Source of the DNA: Paenibacillus aestuarii
GTDB taxonomy: Bacteria > Bacillota > Bacilli > Paenibacillales > NBRC-103111
Assembly: GCF_027789125.1 (NCBI RefSeq)
Contig: NZ_JAQFVF010000072.1
Coordinates: 1-64,000, forward strand
Direction: 5' to 3'
DNA: 64,000 nt
Made by a program: the position numbers and the translations under genes. Every line of letters begins with the position of its first letter. The stretch's first letter is position 1. This document shows, one piece after another, positions 51,588-60,500 of the stretch. Below the pieces are notes generated by a model. That model worked only from the letters and a program-made list of their open reading frames with translations. It did not search any database and had not been told where the DNA came from.

Positions 51588-52814
51588 ATGTCAGGTCAAA
51601 GTCAATTCTCAGTCGTGCCCGAGGGCACAGTTACGACGCCAAAAGGCTTCCGCGCAGGCGGTCTGCACTGCGGTTTAAAGAAAACAGAGCGCCACGATCT
51701 GGGCGCAATCGTGTGCGATGTGCCGGCGGCAGCGGCGGGCGTCTACACGCTGAACGCGTTTCAGGCGGCACCGCTGCGCGTGACGCAGGAGAGCATCGCC
51801 CGGGACGGCAAGCTGCAGGCGATGATCGTCAACAGCGGCAACGCCAACGCGTGCACTGGCCAGCAGGGCGAAGACGACGCGCGCGCGATGCGTACCGTAG
51901 CAGCTCAGGCGCTGGGCGTAGCGGAGCATCACGTCGGCGTGACGAGCACAGGCGTCATTGGTGAGCTTCTGCCGATGGGCAAGGTGCTGAGCGGCATTGA
52001 GCAGCTGCCGCAGCGAGTGAAGCAGGACGGCGGCGATGACTTCTGCCAGGCGATCCTGACGACGGATCTCGTGCAGAAGATGACGTGCGTCCGTCTTAAA
52101 GTCGGCGGCAAGGAGATTCATATTGCCGGTGCAGCCAAAGGTTCGGGCATGATTCACCCGAACATGGCGACGATGCTGGGCTTTATGACCACAGACGCCA
52201 ATATCGAGAGCCAGTATTTACAGCAGCTGCTGAACCGGATTACAGATAATACGTTTAACATGATAACTGTAGACGGCGATACAAGCACGAACGACATGGT
52301 CGTCATTATGGCGAGCGGATTGGCAGAGAACGAGGCGTTGACGCCGGAGCATCCGGATTGGGAAGCTTTCGCTGCAGGCGTGCAGTATGTTGGTGAATAT
52401 TTGGCTAAAGCGATCGCTCGCGACGGCGAAGGGGCGACGAAGCTGATCGAGACGACAGTAATCGGAGCGGAGAACGATGAAGCAGCACGCAAAATCGTGA
52501 AGTCGATCATCGGATCGAGCCTGGTGAAGTCGGCCGTATACGGCGCTGATGCCAACTGGGGCCGAATTATTGCGGCTGTCGGCTACTCGGGCCAACCGGT
52601 GAATGTGAACACAGTCGATATCCGCTTGGGCGATATTGTCGTTCTGGAGCAATCCCGGCCTGTGAAGTTCGACGAGGAAGCGGCATTGGTCTATTTGAAA
52701 ACCGACACGATTCAAATTCATGTGAATTTAAATATGGGCACAGGCAAAGCGACGGGCTGGGGCTGTGACCTGACTTATGATTATGTAAGAATTAATGCGG
52801 CTTACCGGACTTAA
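51588..52814 (+). CDS. argJ: bifunctional ornithine acetyltransferase / N-acetylglutamate synthase
   Basis: A 408-residue enzyme that recycles the acetyl group from N-acetylornithine to glutamate. The nucleophilic Thr at the self-cleavage point is in GMIHPNMATMLGFMTT (around residue 190), so the precursor splits into alpha and beta chains. Other landmarks are MIVNSGNANACTGQQG and DGDTSTNDMVVIMASG. Presence of ArgJ implies the cyclic acetyl pathway, so no separate ArgE is required. It lies 19 bases after argC. GC content is markedly higher than in the glycan island. Confidence 0.98.
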   Translation: MSGQSQFSVVPEGTVTTPKGFRAGGLHCGLKKTERHDLGAIVCDVPAAAAGVYTLNAFQAAPLRVTQESIARDGKLQAMIVNSGNANACTGQQGEDDARAMRTVAAQALGVAEHHVGVTSTGVIGELLPMGKVLSGIEQLPQRVKQDGGDDFCQAILTTDLVQKMTCVRLKVGGKEIHIAGAAKGSGMIHPNMATMLGFMTTDANIESQYLQQLLNRITDNTFNMITVDGDTSTNDMVVIMASGLAENEALTPEHPDWEAFAAGVQYVGEYLAKAIARDGEGATKLIETTVIGAENDEAARKIVKSIIGSSLVKSAVYGADANWGRIIAAVGYSGQPVNVNTVDIRLGDIVVLEQSRPVKFDEEAALVYLKTDTIQIHVNLNMGTGKATGWGCDLTYDYVRINAAYRT

Positions 52815-52844
52815 GGAAGCATAAACAAAGGGGAAACGAGCGCA

Positions 52845-53636
52845 GTGAAGAACAATTGCTTTGTGATGAAATGCGGCGGAAGCACCTTGGCGGCACTGCC
52901 TGGCAGCTTCTTTGAGGATATGCGTCAGCTGCAGGATGAAGGGATCGTGACGGTCATCGTTCATGGCGGCGGACCGGCGGTTTCGGATACGTTGAATAAG
53001 CTTGGCATTGAGACGGAGTTTGTAAATGGGCTTCGTAAAACGAATGAAGCGGTGCTGGATGTTGTTGAGATGGTGCTATCCGGCCAGATCAATAAAGAGA
53101 TCGTGCGGCGCATTCAACTGACCGGCGCTGCGGCGCTTGGTTTGTCCGGCGTTGACGGGCACCTCATTGAGGCTCAGCCGGTCAGCAACGCGCACGAAGT
53201 TGGTCTAGTCGGCGATGTGACCAAAGTGAACGCAGAGCTCATTCAAGGCATCGTCAGCATGGGCTATATCCCGGTCATCGCGCCGGTCGGCCTTGGCGCT
53301 GATGGCGGGCAGCGTTACAACATTAACGCAGATACGGCTGCAGGGGCGGTAGCTTCCCATTTGGGCGTGGAACAAATGATCGTGGTCACCGACGTGCCTG
53401 GCATTATGAAGGAAGTTGACGGCGTGAAGCAGGTGCTGCCAGTCGTCAGCGTGGCTGAAATTGAAGAAATGATCGCAAGCGGAGTCATCTATGGCGGTAT
53501 GATTCCGAAGGTGCGCGCAGCGATTGCATGTATACAAGGCAAAGTGCAAGAAGTTGTTATCGTCAACGGCTCCGAACCGAATGTGCTGAGCAAAGTGCTC
53601 AAAGGTACCGGCATCGGAACGCGGATTGTTCGATAA
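52845..53636 (+). CDS. argB: acetylglutamate kinase
   Basis: The 263-residue amino-acid kinase phosphorylates N-acetylglutamate, step two of the pathway. VMKCGGSTL carries the ATP phosphate-binding Lys and the Gly pair. VIVHGGGPAVSDTLNKLG, GRxN-like YNINADTAAGAVAS and VVTDVPGIM are family motifs. The start is GTG 52845 with AAAGGGGAAACGAG upstream. In many bacteria ArgB is feedback-inhibited by arginine; the N-terminal extension associated with that hexameric form is absent here, so this form may be insensitive (inference). Confidence 0.97.
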   Translation: MKNNCFVMKCGGSTLAALPGSFFEDMRQLQDEGIVTVIVHGGGPAVSDTLNKLGIETEFVNGLRKTNEAVLDVVEMVLSGQINKEIVRRIQLTGAAALGLSGVDGHLIEAQPVSNAHEVGLVGDVTKVNAELIQGIVSMGYIPVIAPVGLGADGGQRYNINADTAAGAVASHLGVEQMIVVTDVPGIMKEVDGVKQVLPVVSVAEIEEMIASGVIYGGMIPKVRAAIACIQGKVQEVVIVNGSEPNVLSKVLKGTGIGTRIVR

Positions 53637-53669
53637 ACAGTTTTTATAACCATTAAGGAGGGAATGGAC

Positions 53670-54866
53670 ATGACTGAAACGGGGAAAAGCTCGCTCTTTC
53701 CAACCTACGCCAGATTTCCAATTACGCTAGTGAAGGGTGAGGGCAGCCGACTGTGGGATGACACAGGGAAGGAATACATCGACTTGATGAGCGGCATCGC
53801 GGTGACGAATCTCGGACACGCGCCGCAAGCGGTGAAGGAGAAGTTGATCGAGCAGCTGAACACATTGTGGCATGCGAGCAACTTGTTCCACATTCCTAAC
53901 CAGGAGAAGTTGGCGAAGCTGTTGACGGACAACAGCTGTGCAGACGCGGTGTTTTTCTGCTCGACAGGGGCAGAAGCGAATGAAGCGGCGATTAAGCTGG
54001 CTCGACGCTATTCCCAAAAAGTGCTCGGAAACGGCCGGTATGAGATTATCACGTTCAACATGTCTTTCCACGGACGGACGTTGGCTACTTTGACTGCGAC
54101 AGGGCAGGATAAAGTGAAGGAAGGATTCCATCCGCTTCCAGAAGGGTTTAAATATGCGCCGTATAACGACTTTGAAGCAGTTCGCCAATTGGTTAGCGAC
54201 AAGACGTGTGCGATTATGCTGGAGATGGTTCAAGGCGAAGGCGGCGTGCTGCCGGCGGACGCGGATTTTGTCAAGCAGATCGCTGAGCTGTGCAAGCAAG
54301 AGAACCTGCTCTTGATCGTCGATGAGATCCAAACCGGCATCGGCCGTACGGGTAAACTATTCGCCTATGAACACTATGGTATTGAACCGGATATTTTCAC
54401 ATTGGCCAAAGGTCTGGGCGCGGGCTTTCCTATTGGTGCGATGCTGGGCAAAGAGCATCTCCGCGAAGGCTTCAACGCCGGCAGCCATGGCTCCACATTT
54501 GGCGGAACGCCAATTGCGACAGCTGCGGCGATTGCGGCGGTTGAAACTGTGGTTGGCGAGAAGCTGCCTGAGCGTGCGGCCGAGCTGGGCGCTTATGCAG
54601 TTGAGAAGCTGGAGAGCAAATTGGCTGGCAACCCGCTTGTCGCGAAGATACGTGGCGTAGGACTTTTGATCGGTATTGAATGTACACAACCGGCTGGTGA
54701 GATCATCAGCGAGATTCATAAACAAGGTGTGCTGGTCATTCCGGCAGGACCGAACGTCATCCGGATCGTACCGGCATTGACGATTTCGCAGGAAGATTTA
54801 GATCGCGGCTTGGACGTGGTGTGCACCGTGCTGGCGCAAAAAGCGGCGGCTTCCACAACGGCATAG
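53670..54866 (+). CDS. argD: acetylornithine aminotransferase
   Basis: A 398-residue class III PLP aminotransferase forming N-acetylornithine from the semialdehyde. FCSTGAEANEAAIKLAR binds phosphate, IVDEIQTGIGRTGKLFAYEH has the PLP-binding Asp, and the catalytic Lys is in TLAKGLGAGFPIGAML. ATG 53670 is chosen because AAGGAGGG lies 7 bases before it; ATG 53664 is too close to that site. It may also serve in lysine synthesis, as in other bacteria. Confidence 0.97.
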   Translation: MTETGKSSLFPTYARFPITLVKGEGSRLWDDTGKEYIDLMSGIAVTNLGHAPQAVKEKLIEQLNTLWHASNLFHIPNQEKLAKLLTDNSCADAVFFCSTGAEANEAAIKLARRYSQKVLGNGRYEIITFNMSFHGRTLATLTATGQDKVKEGFHPLPEGFKYAPYNDFEAVRQLVSDKTCAIMLEMVQGEGGVLPADADFVKQIAELCKQENLLLIVDEIQTGIGRTGKLFAYEHYGIEPDIFTLAKGLGAGFPIGAMLGKEHLREGFNAGSHGSTFGGTPIATAAAIAAVETVVGEKLPERAAELGAYAVEKLESKLAGNPLVAKIRGVGLLIGIECTQPAGEIISEIHKQGVLVIPAGPNVIRIVPALTISQEDLDRGLDVVCTVLAQKAAASTTA

Positions 54867-54890
54867 CGAACACAAGAAAGGTAGGATGAA

Positions 54891-55850
54891 ATGAACAGTA
54901 CCCTACAGGAAGAGCTGGTTGCCCAGTTGAAGGGCAAAGATTTTCTTGCATTGGCTGATTATACGGCAGAAGAAATTGAATATTTGATCCAATACGCCAT
55001 CGAGCTCAAACGGAAGCAAAAAGCGGGCGAGCCGCACCGGATTCTGGAAGGCAAGACGCTGGGGATGGTTTTTGAGAAGTCTTCGACACGAACACGCGTA
55101 TCTTTTGAAGTCGGTATGTACCAGCTTGGCGGTCAGGCGCTCTTTTTGAGCAAGAACGATATCCAGCTTGGACGCGGCGAAACGGTATGGGATACGGCGC
55201 AGACGCTGTCCCGTTACCTCGACGGCATCATGATCCGCACCTATGAGCACCGCAAGGTGATTGATTTGGCGAGAGGCGCGACGGTGCCGGTCATTAACGG
55301 CTTGACCGATCATGCGCATCCTTGCCAGGTGATGGCGGACTACCAGACTGTTCTGGAGAAAAAAGGCCGTTTGAAAGGCCTCAAAGTCGCCTACATCGGA
55401 GACGGCAACAATATGGTACACTCATTGATGATGGGCGCCAGTAAGCTGGGCATGCATTTTGCGGTGTCCTCTCCTGAAGGCTATATGCCGGACGCACATG
55501 TGATTCAGGCGTCAAAGGATAATGCGGCGCAAACAGGCGGCAGCTTGTTAGTGACTGCGGATCCGCGCGAAGCGATCGAGAATGCCGATATCGTCTACAC
55601 GGACGTATGGGCGAGCATGGGCTTTGAAGCGGAGCAGAAAGAGCGGGAGCTCGCTTTCAAGAACTATCAAGTGAATGAAGCACTTGTGCAATATGCGAAG
55701 CCGGACTATTTGTTCATGCACTGTCTGCCAGCGCATCGCGGCGAAGAAGTGAGCGAAGGTGTTATCGACGGCGCGAACTCGGTTATTTTTGATCAGGCGG
55801 AAAATCGCCTTCATGCACAGAAGGCCATCATGGCTGCAACGATGATCTAA
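54891..55850 (+). CDS. argF: ornithine carbamoyltransferase
   Basis: The 319-residue enzyme combines ornithine and carbamoyl phosphate to citrulline. The carbamoyl-phosphate site is EKSSTRTRVSFEVG. HPCQVMADYQT and the ornithine-binding FMHCLPAHRGEEV are present. The start follows AAGGTAGGATG. No carAB genes are in the window, so carbamoyl phosphate must come from elsewhere. Confidence 0.98.
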   Translation: MNSTLQEELVAQLKGKDFLALADYTAEEIEYLIQYAIELKRKQKAGEPHRILEGKTLGMVFEKSSTRTRVSFEVGMYQLGGQALFLSKNDIQLGRGETVWDTAQTLSRYLDGIMIRTYEHRKVIDLARGATVPVINGLTDHAHPCQVMADYQTVLEKKGRLKGLKVAYIGDGNNMVHSLMMGASKLGMHFAVSSPEGYMPDAHVIQASKDNAAQTGGSLLVTADPREAIENADIVYTDVWASMGFEAEQKERELAFKNYQVNEALVQYAKPDYLFMHCLPAHRGEEVSEGVIDGANSVIFDQAENRLHAQKAIMAATMI

Positions 55851-55898
55851 TATATATACTTTATTTCCAGAAACAGGGAGAAACGGAGAGATTGTTAC

Positions 55899-57137
55899 AT
55901 GGCTAAGGAAAAAATCGTACTCGCTTATTCCGGCGGGTTGGATACGTCCGTTATTTTGAAATGGCTCAAAGAAACATATGATGCGGAAATTATTGCTTTT
56001 ACAGCGGATATCGGTCAAGCGGATGAGCTGAACGGCTTAGAGGAAAAAGCGCTGCAAACCGGTGCTTCCAAGATCTACATCGACGACCTGCGCGCTGAGT
56101 TCGCTCAAGATTTCATCTACCCGATGTTCCGTTCGGGCGCTTTGTACGAAGGCCAATACCTGCTCGGCACGAGCATTGCCCGCCCGCTGATCGCGAAGCG
56201 TATGGTGGAGATTGCCCGCGCAGAAGGCGCTACGGCAATTGCCCATGGCGCAACAGGCAAAGGCAACGACCAAGTGCGCTTCGAGCTGACAGCCGCTGCG
56301 CTGGCGCCTGAGCTGTCCGTGATCGCACCTTGGCGTCTCGAAGAATTCCGCGAGCAGTTCCCGGGCCGTGCGGAAATGATCGCCTATGCCGAGAAACACG
56401 GCATTCCGGTTACAGCGTCGGCAGCGAAGCCGTATTCGACGGACCGCAACTTGCTGCACATCTCGTTTGAGAGCGGCATGCTGGAAGATCCGTGGTTCGA
56501 TGCGGCTGCAGATTCGAACAAAGACATGTACGTGTTGAGCGTGGCGCCAGAGGACGCTCCGGATCAAGCGGAGTATCTGGATATTGAGTTCGAAAAGGGC
56601 GATGTGGTGGCTCTGAATGGCGCCAAAATGACACCGCTGGAAGTTATGGAAACCTTGAATGCCATCGGCGGCAAGCATGGTATCGGCCGTGTCGATATGG
56701 TGGAGAACCGCTTCGTCGGCATGAAGAGCCGCGGCGTATACGAGACACCAGGCGGCACGATCTTGTTCACGGCTCACCGCAAAATGGAGTCGCTCACGAT
56801 GGATCGCGACGTTATGCACCTGCGTGACTCCCTGATCTCCAAGTACGCGACGTTGGTATACAACGGCTTCTGGTTTGCTCCTGAGCGCTTGGCGATCCAA
56901 GCGTTGGTGGAAGAAAGCCAGAAGAATGTTACAGGCACTGTGCGCCTCAAATTGTACAAAGGTAACGTTATGGCTGCCGGCGTGAAAAGCCCGGTATCCT
57001 TGTACAATCCGGATATCGCTACAATGGAAGCAGATCCGACCAAAGCTTACGATCAAGGCGATGCAGCTGGATTCATCCGCTTGAACGCTTTGCGTTTGAA
57101 AGTATCTTCAGGCGTTCATCAAAACGCAAACAAATAG
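55899..57137 (+). CDS. argG: argininosuccinate synthase
   Basis: A 412-residue enzyme that joins citrulline and aspartate using ATP. The PP-loop is AYSGGLDTSVILKWLKE; GATGKGNDQVRFEL, YSTDRNLLHISFESG and HGIGRVDMVENRFVGMKSRG are family signatures. It follows argF by 48 bases with AAACAGGGAGAAACGGAG upstream. An intercistronic hairpin (57150-57173) lies between it and argH. Confidence 0.98.
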   Translation: MAKEKIVLAYSGGLDTSVILKWLKETYDAEIIAFTADIGQADELNGLEEKALQTGASKIYIDDLRAEFAQDFIYPMFRSGALYEGQYLLGTSIARPLIAKRMVEIARAEGATAIAHGATGKGNDQVRFELTAAALAPELSVIAPWRLEEFREQFPGRAEMIAYAEKHGIPVTASAAKPYSTDRNLLHISFESGMLEDPWFDAAADSNKDMYVLSVAPEDAPDQAEYLDIEFEKGDVVALNGAKMTPLEVMETLNAIGGKHGIGRVDMVENRFVGMKSRGVYETPGGTILFTAHRKMESLTMDRDVMHLRDSLISKYATLVYNGFWFAPERLAIQALVEESQKNVTGTVRLKLYKGNVMAAGVKSPVSLYNPDIATMEADPTKAYDQGDAAGFIRLNALRLKVSSGVHQNANK

Positions 57138-57149
57138 ATTGGCGCCAGC

Positions 57150-57173
57150 GGGCTTTCCCATTGTGGAAAGCCC
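57150..57173 (+). other. intercistronic hairpin between argG and argH
   Basis: GGGCTTTCC pairs perfectly with GGAAAGCCC around a 6-base loop. There is no T run after it, so it probably tunes mRNA stability or partial termination within the operon. Confidence 0.5.
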
Positions 57174-57203
57174 TTGGGCTATAACTTGAGAGGGGAATCT
57201 ACT

Positions 57204-58619
57204 GTGTCTAAGCTTTGGGGTGGACGTTTTACGAAGCAAACCGACCAATTGGTCGAGGAATATACAGCATCGATCTTGTTCGACAAAGAGTTGGCGGAAG
57301 AAGATATTCAAGGCAGTCTGGCGCATGTTACGATGCTGGGCAAATGCGGCATTCTTCCGGCGGAAGATGTGGAGAAGATCAAAGATGGCCTGCATGAAGT
57401 GCAGCGGATGATCCGCCGTGGCGAGCTGGAGTATACGGTTCAGAACGAAGACATTCACATGAATATCGAGAAAACGTTGATCGACCTGATCGGCCCAGTC
57501 GGCGGCAAGCTGCACACTGGCCGCAGCCGCAACGATCAGGTGGCCACGGACATGCACCTCTACCTGCGCAAGCGTGTGGTCGAGTTCGTCGGTCTCCTGA
57601 TCAAGCTGCAGGAAGCCTTGCTTGAGCAAGCCAAGAACAATCTCGATACGATTGTTCCGGGTTATACGCATCTGCAGCGGGCGCAGCCGATTCTGTTCGC
57701 GCATCACATGATGGCCTACGTCAGCATGTTCCAGCGCGATCTGGAGCGCTTGCAGGACAGCTACAAGCGCATCAATGTGCTGCCGCTCGGCGCAGGTGCG
57801 CTCGCCGGCACGACGTTCCCGATCGACCGCCATTTCGTGGCCGAGCAGCTCGGGTTCGACCGCGTGTATGAGAACTCCCTGGATGCGGTTAGTGACCGCG
57901 ACTTTATTCTGGAGTTCCTGTCGAACGCGTCGATGATTATGATGCACCTCTCGCGCTTCTGCGAGGAGATGGTGCTCTGGTCCAGCACCGAGTATGCGTT
58001 CATCGAACTCGATGATGCTTTCTGCACCGGCAGCTCGATCATGCCGCAGAAGAAGAACCCGGACGTAGCGGAGCTCGTCCGCGGTAAAACCGGCCGCGTG
58101 TATGGCAACCTGTTCGGTCTGATGACCGTACTGAAGTCGCTGCCGCTGGCGTACAACAAGGACATGCAGGAAGACAAGGAAGGCATGTTTGATACGGTTC
58201 GTACCCTGCAAGGCGCGCTTCAGCTGTTTTCTCCGATGGTGTCTACGATGAAAGTGAACACCGAGCGAATGAGACAAGCGGTCAACCAAGACTTCTCGAA
58301 CGCGACGGACATCGCGGATTATCTGGTGAACAAAGGGCTGCCTTTCCGTCAAGCGCACGAAGTGATTGGCAAGACGGTGCTCTACTGCATCCAGAACAAA
58401 AAATATTTGCTCGATATGACCATCGAGGAATTTAAGACGTTCTCGACGCTGTTTGAATCCGATATTTATCAGGTGCTGCAGCCGGAGCAAGTCGTTAACG
58501 CCCGCAACGTGTACGGCGGTACAGCAAGCAATCAAGTCTCCGATGCAATCGGCCGTGCCGAGCAAGTGCTGCAAGAGTCCAACGCCTGGTTTCAAACGTA
58601 TTTGGAGAAGAGCAAATAA
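57204..58619 (+). CDS. argH: argininosuccinate lyase
   Basis: The 471-residue last enzyme splits argininosuccinate into arginine and fumarate. The superfamily signature GSSIMPQKKNPD holds the mobile catalytic Ser loop; LHTGRSRNDQVATDMHLYLR and PGYTHLQRAQPI are the other two conserved regions. The start is GTG 57204 after GAGAGGGGA. A strong terminator follows, closing the operon. Confidence 0.98.
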   Translation: MSKLWGGRFTKQTDQLVEEYTASILFDKELAEEDIQGSLAHVTMLGKCGILPAEDVEKIKDGLHEVQRMIRRGELEYTVQNEDIHMNIEKTLIDLIGPVGGKLHTGRSRNDQVATDMHLYLRKRVVEFVGLLIKLQEALLEQAKNNLDTIVPGYTHLQRAQPILFAHHMMAYVSMFQRDLERLQDSYKRINVLPLGAGALAGTTFPIDRHFVAEQLGFDRVYENSLDAVSDRDFILEFLSNASMIMMHLSRFCEEMVLWSSTEYAFIELDDAFCTGSSIMPQKKNPDVAELVRGKTGRVYGNLFGLMTVLKSLPLAYNKDMQEDKEGMFDTVRTLQGALQLFSPMVSTMKVNTERMRQAVNQDFSNATDIADYLVNKGLPFRQAHEVIGKTVLYCIQNKKYLLDMTIEEFKTFSTLFESDIYQVLQPEQVVNARNVYGGTASNQVSDAIGRAEQVLQESNAWFQTYLEKSK

Positions 58620-58631
58620 CGCTCATCTTAT

Positions 58632-58678
58632 GAAAAATCCTCCGGCCACTGAAAGAGTGAAGCCGGAGGATTTTTTTA
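58632..58678. terminator. bidirectional terminator after argH
   Basis: AAAAATCCTCCGGC pairs with GCCGGAGGATTTTT, with A and T runs on either side. It ends the arg operon and, on the other strand, the DUF4097 gene, whose stop codon overlaps it. Confidence 0.92.
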
Positions 58679-59617
58679 TTTGCTGCTAACCCTTATGGAG
58701 CCAGTGTCGGTACGTACAGTCACTTTATTGCTGCCGTCGCCAATGGTCGCTTTCGCCTGGTGAGGATCGGTGTGCTGTGCGTTTACCCCGGGAATATCCA
58801 AGAACACTCTGCCTGTATCCGTGCTTAAGTCGAAACTTGCCGAGCTAGGCGGTGGCGTAAGATGCAGTTCAACGCTGCCTGTGTCCGTCGTCAGAGTGAC
58901 ATTGTTGCCGATATCTTGAAGAGTGGCCTGAATGCTGCCTGTGTCCGCCTGCATAGCTACATCATCGCCCATATTATGGAGATTGGCTTCGATGCTGCCC
59001 GTATCCGTAGTTAAGCGGACATTGCCCTGCCCATCTTTGACCTCGATACGTCCCGTATCGGTCTGGAGGTTCAATTGTTTGCCTTCATATCGGTTAATCG
59101 TGATACTGCCGGTATCCGCATTCGCAGTCAGAGTCTCGGCTTTCACTTCTTTTAAGTCAATTGGACCCGTATCCGTCGTTAACGTTATCGCTTTGTAAAG
59201 TTTGTTCGGCAGGGTCACTTCGGTTCTCAGCCGGTTGCCATGATTGCTGATCAAGTTTTTGAGTTCCTCTAAATTAAAGCTGAAATGGGTCTTCTTGTCT
59301 TGGCATACATTCACTTTCCAGCCGTTGGTTCCGACCGTCTCTGCTTCGACGGTGCAGTTCTCGGCGAGACTCGTTGTCGCTGCCCCGACTAGATGCACTT
59401 TGATTTCATCGGAGTCGCCGGGGATAAAAGTAATTCCCGCCCGCCCGCTGTTGATGCTAAGTGTATCAATATTCGCCGCGGCAATCTTCTTCTCGACATC
59501 TATGTTCGTCGTGCTTGCCGTCCAATCTGTGTCTCTAAATGAAATGGCGCTGCCAATGAGGCCAACGGCCAGACATGCGAAGCCCAGCACCAAGAAAAAT
59601 TTCATTCCACCATTCAC
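58676..59617 (-). CDS. DUF4097 family beta-repeat protein
   Basis: A 313-residue protein anchored by one N-terminal hydrophobic segment (residues 6-26, FFLVLGFACLAVGLIGSAI), the rest probably outside the membrane. From about residue 140 it contains eight spaced copies of a T/A-DTG-x-I/V motif (TTDTGPIDL, NADTGSITI, QTDTGRIEV, TTDTGSIEA, QADTGSIQA, TTDTGSVEL, STDTGRVFL, RTDTGSIRV), which predicts a regular beta-solenoid. GTG 59617 follows AAGGGGG and lies 3 bases after the stop of the upstream gene. Pairing with DUF1700 is a common arrangement linked to envelope regulation; its function is unknown. Confidence 0.85.
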   Translation of the reverse strand: MNGGMKFFLVLGFACLAVGLIGSAISFRDTDWTASTTNIDVEKKIAAANIDTLSINSGRAGITFIPGDSDEIKVHLVGAATTSLAENCTVEAETVGTNGWKVNVCQDKKTHFSFNLEELKNLISNHGNRLRTEVTLPNKLYKAITLTTDTGPIDLKEVKAETLTANADTGSITINRYEGKQLNLQTDTGRIEVKDGQGNVRLTTDTGSIEANLHNMGDDVAMQADTGSIQATLQDIGNNVTLTTDTGSVELHLTPPPSSASFDLSTDTGRVFLDIPGVNAQHTDPHQAKATIGDGSNKVTVRTDTGSIRVSSK

Positions 59618-59620
59618 GGT

Positions 59621-60376
59621 CTAAGCCCCCTTAATCAATTTGGCGTTGAAACGAATATATTTCCATGTCAATTTGAAATACCACTTAAACAGCCAGGAGC
59701 TGATGGTGGTCAGGATAATACCGACGCCGAAGCAAGCCAACATGGCGAAAAAGATCAGCCTCATGTCGCTGCCGGCATTGCCCAGGAAGCTCCCTATGAC
59801 GCCGATGAGAGGCGCAATTAGCAAGGCAATTCCAGAGGTAAATAACGCTACCAGAGCGCCGAGAACTCCAAACCAAGGGGCTATGACAAACAACAGGTTG
59901 AAAAAGCCGAGTGCAATGCTCACGATGATCGCTTTAATGCCTGACTCCGGTCGCGTTGGATAAGGCGGGTACGGCGGTTGTTGATATTGTTGATATGCAA
60001 AAGCATGGCCATAAGCGTGTGGATTCGCCTGGGTTTGTGCATGGGCTTGAGGTGCATGGCGCTCTGGCTGTTCATAACTTGGCGGAGTGACCGGCGACGG
60101 TTCGGGTCTGCGGGGAGGGAGTTCCGGCTCCTCGGCCTTTGCTTTTCTCACCGAATCGGAAGGGCTTGGAGCAGGCTCTGCCGCTGCTTCCTTAGCGGCT
60201 TCCCAATTCGGTACGCGTGGATAGCCGAGCGAAGCCGCGACATCCTCTTCGTTTTTGCCGTTCTCCATGGCTTTTTGAAACAGTTCTTCATAAACCGTCA
60301 ATATATTTTGTCGTTCCTTTTCAGGAAGACCGCGTAGTCGATAGTTTAATTCCTTGAAATAGTCGTATTTACTCAT
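59621..60376 (-). CDS. DUF1700 (HAAS-domain) membrane protein
   Basis: A 251-residue protein. Residues 1-60 form the helical HAAS signalling domain (YFKELNYRLRGLPEKERQNI, ASLGYPRVPNWEAA). A Pro/His/Tyr/Gln-rich linker spans ~65-145. Three or four membrane segments follow (IIVSIALGFFNLLFVIAPWF, GALVALFTSGIALLIAPLIG, MLACFGVGIILTTISSWLF). The start at 60376 is backed by AAGGAGG on the minus strand. Such genes usually sit beside a PadR-type regulator gene, but none is present here. The upstream palindromes at 60426-60458 are a possible operator. Confidence 0.85.
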   Translation of the reverse strand: MSKYDYFKELNYRLRGLPEKERQNILTVYEELFQKAMENGKNEEDVAASLGYPRVPNWEAAKEAAAEPAPSPSDSVRKAKAEEPELPPRRPEPSPVTPPSYEQPERHAPQAHAQTQANPHAYGHAFAYQQYQQPPYPPYPTRPESGIKAIIVSIALGFFNLLFVIAPWFGVLGALVALFTSGIALLIAPLIGVIGSFLGNAGSDMRLIFFAMLACFGVGIILTTISSWLFKWYFKLTWKYIRFNAKLIKGA

Positions 60377-60425
60377 CGTCGTTCCTCCTTCAGTCTTGCT
60401 CATGTATATATCATAAAATAAAAAA

Positions 60426-60458
60426 GTCATAATGACCTAGTATCTAGAGTCATATGAC
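60426..60458 (-). promoter_or_regulatory. paired palindromic operator upstream of DUF1700 gene
   Basis: GTCATAATGAC (60426-60436) and GTCATATGAC (60449-60458) are each palindromic, both followed by CT, with centres about 22 bases apart (two helical turns). The regulator is unknown. Confidence 0.5.
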
Positions 60459-60500
60459 CTGTCACGGGAATTCGTATGCAGTTGAAAGTTTGGCTTGTAC

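Noticed and set aside
56037..57056. Long open frame antisense to argG, and a similar one antisense to argH (57108-58595)
   Set aside because: They overlap well-identified enzymes throughout, show no family motif, and arise from GC-biased codon use on the coding strand.
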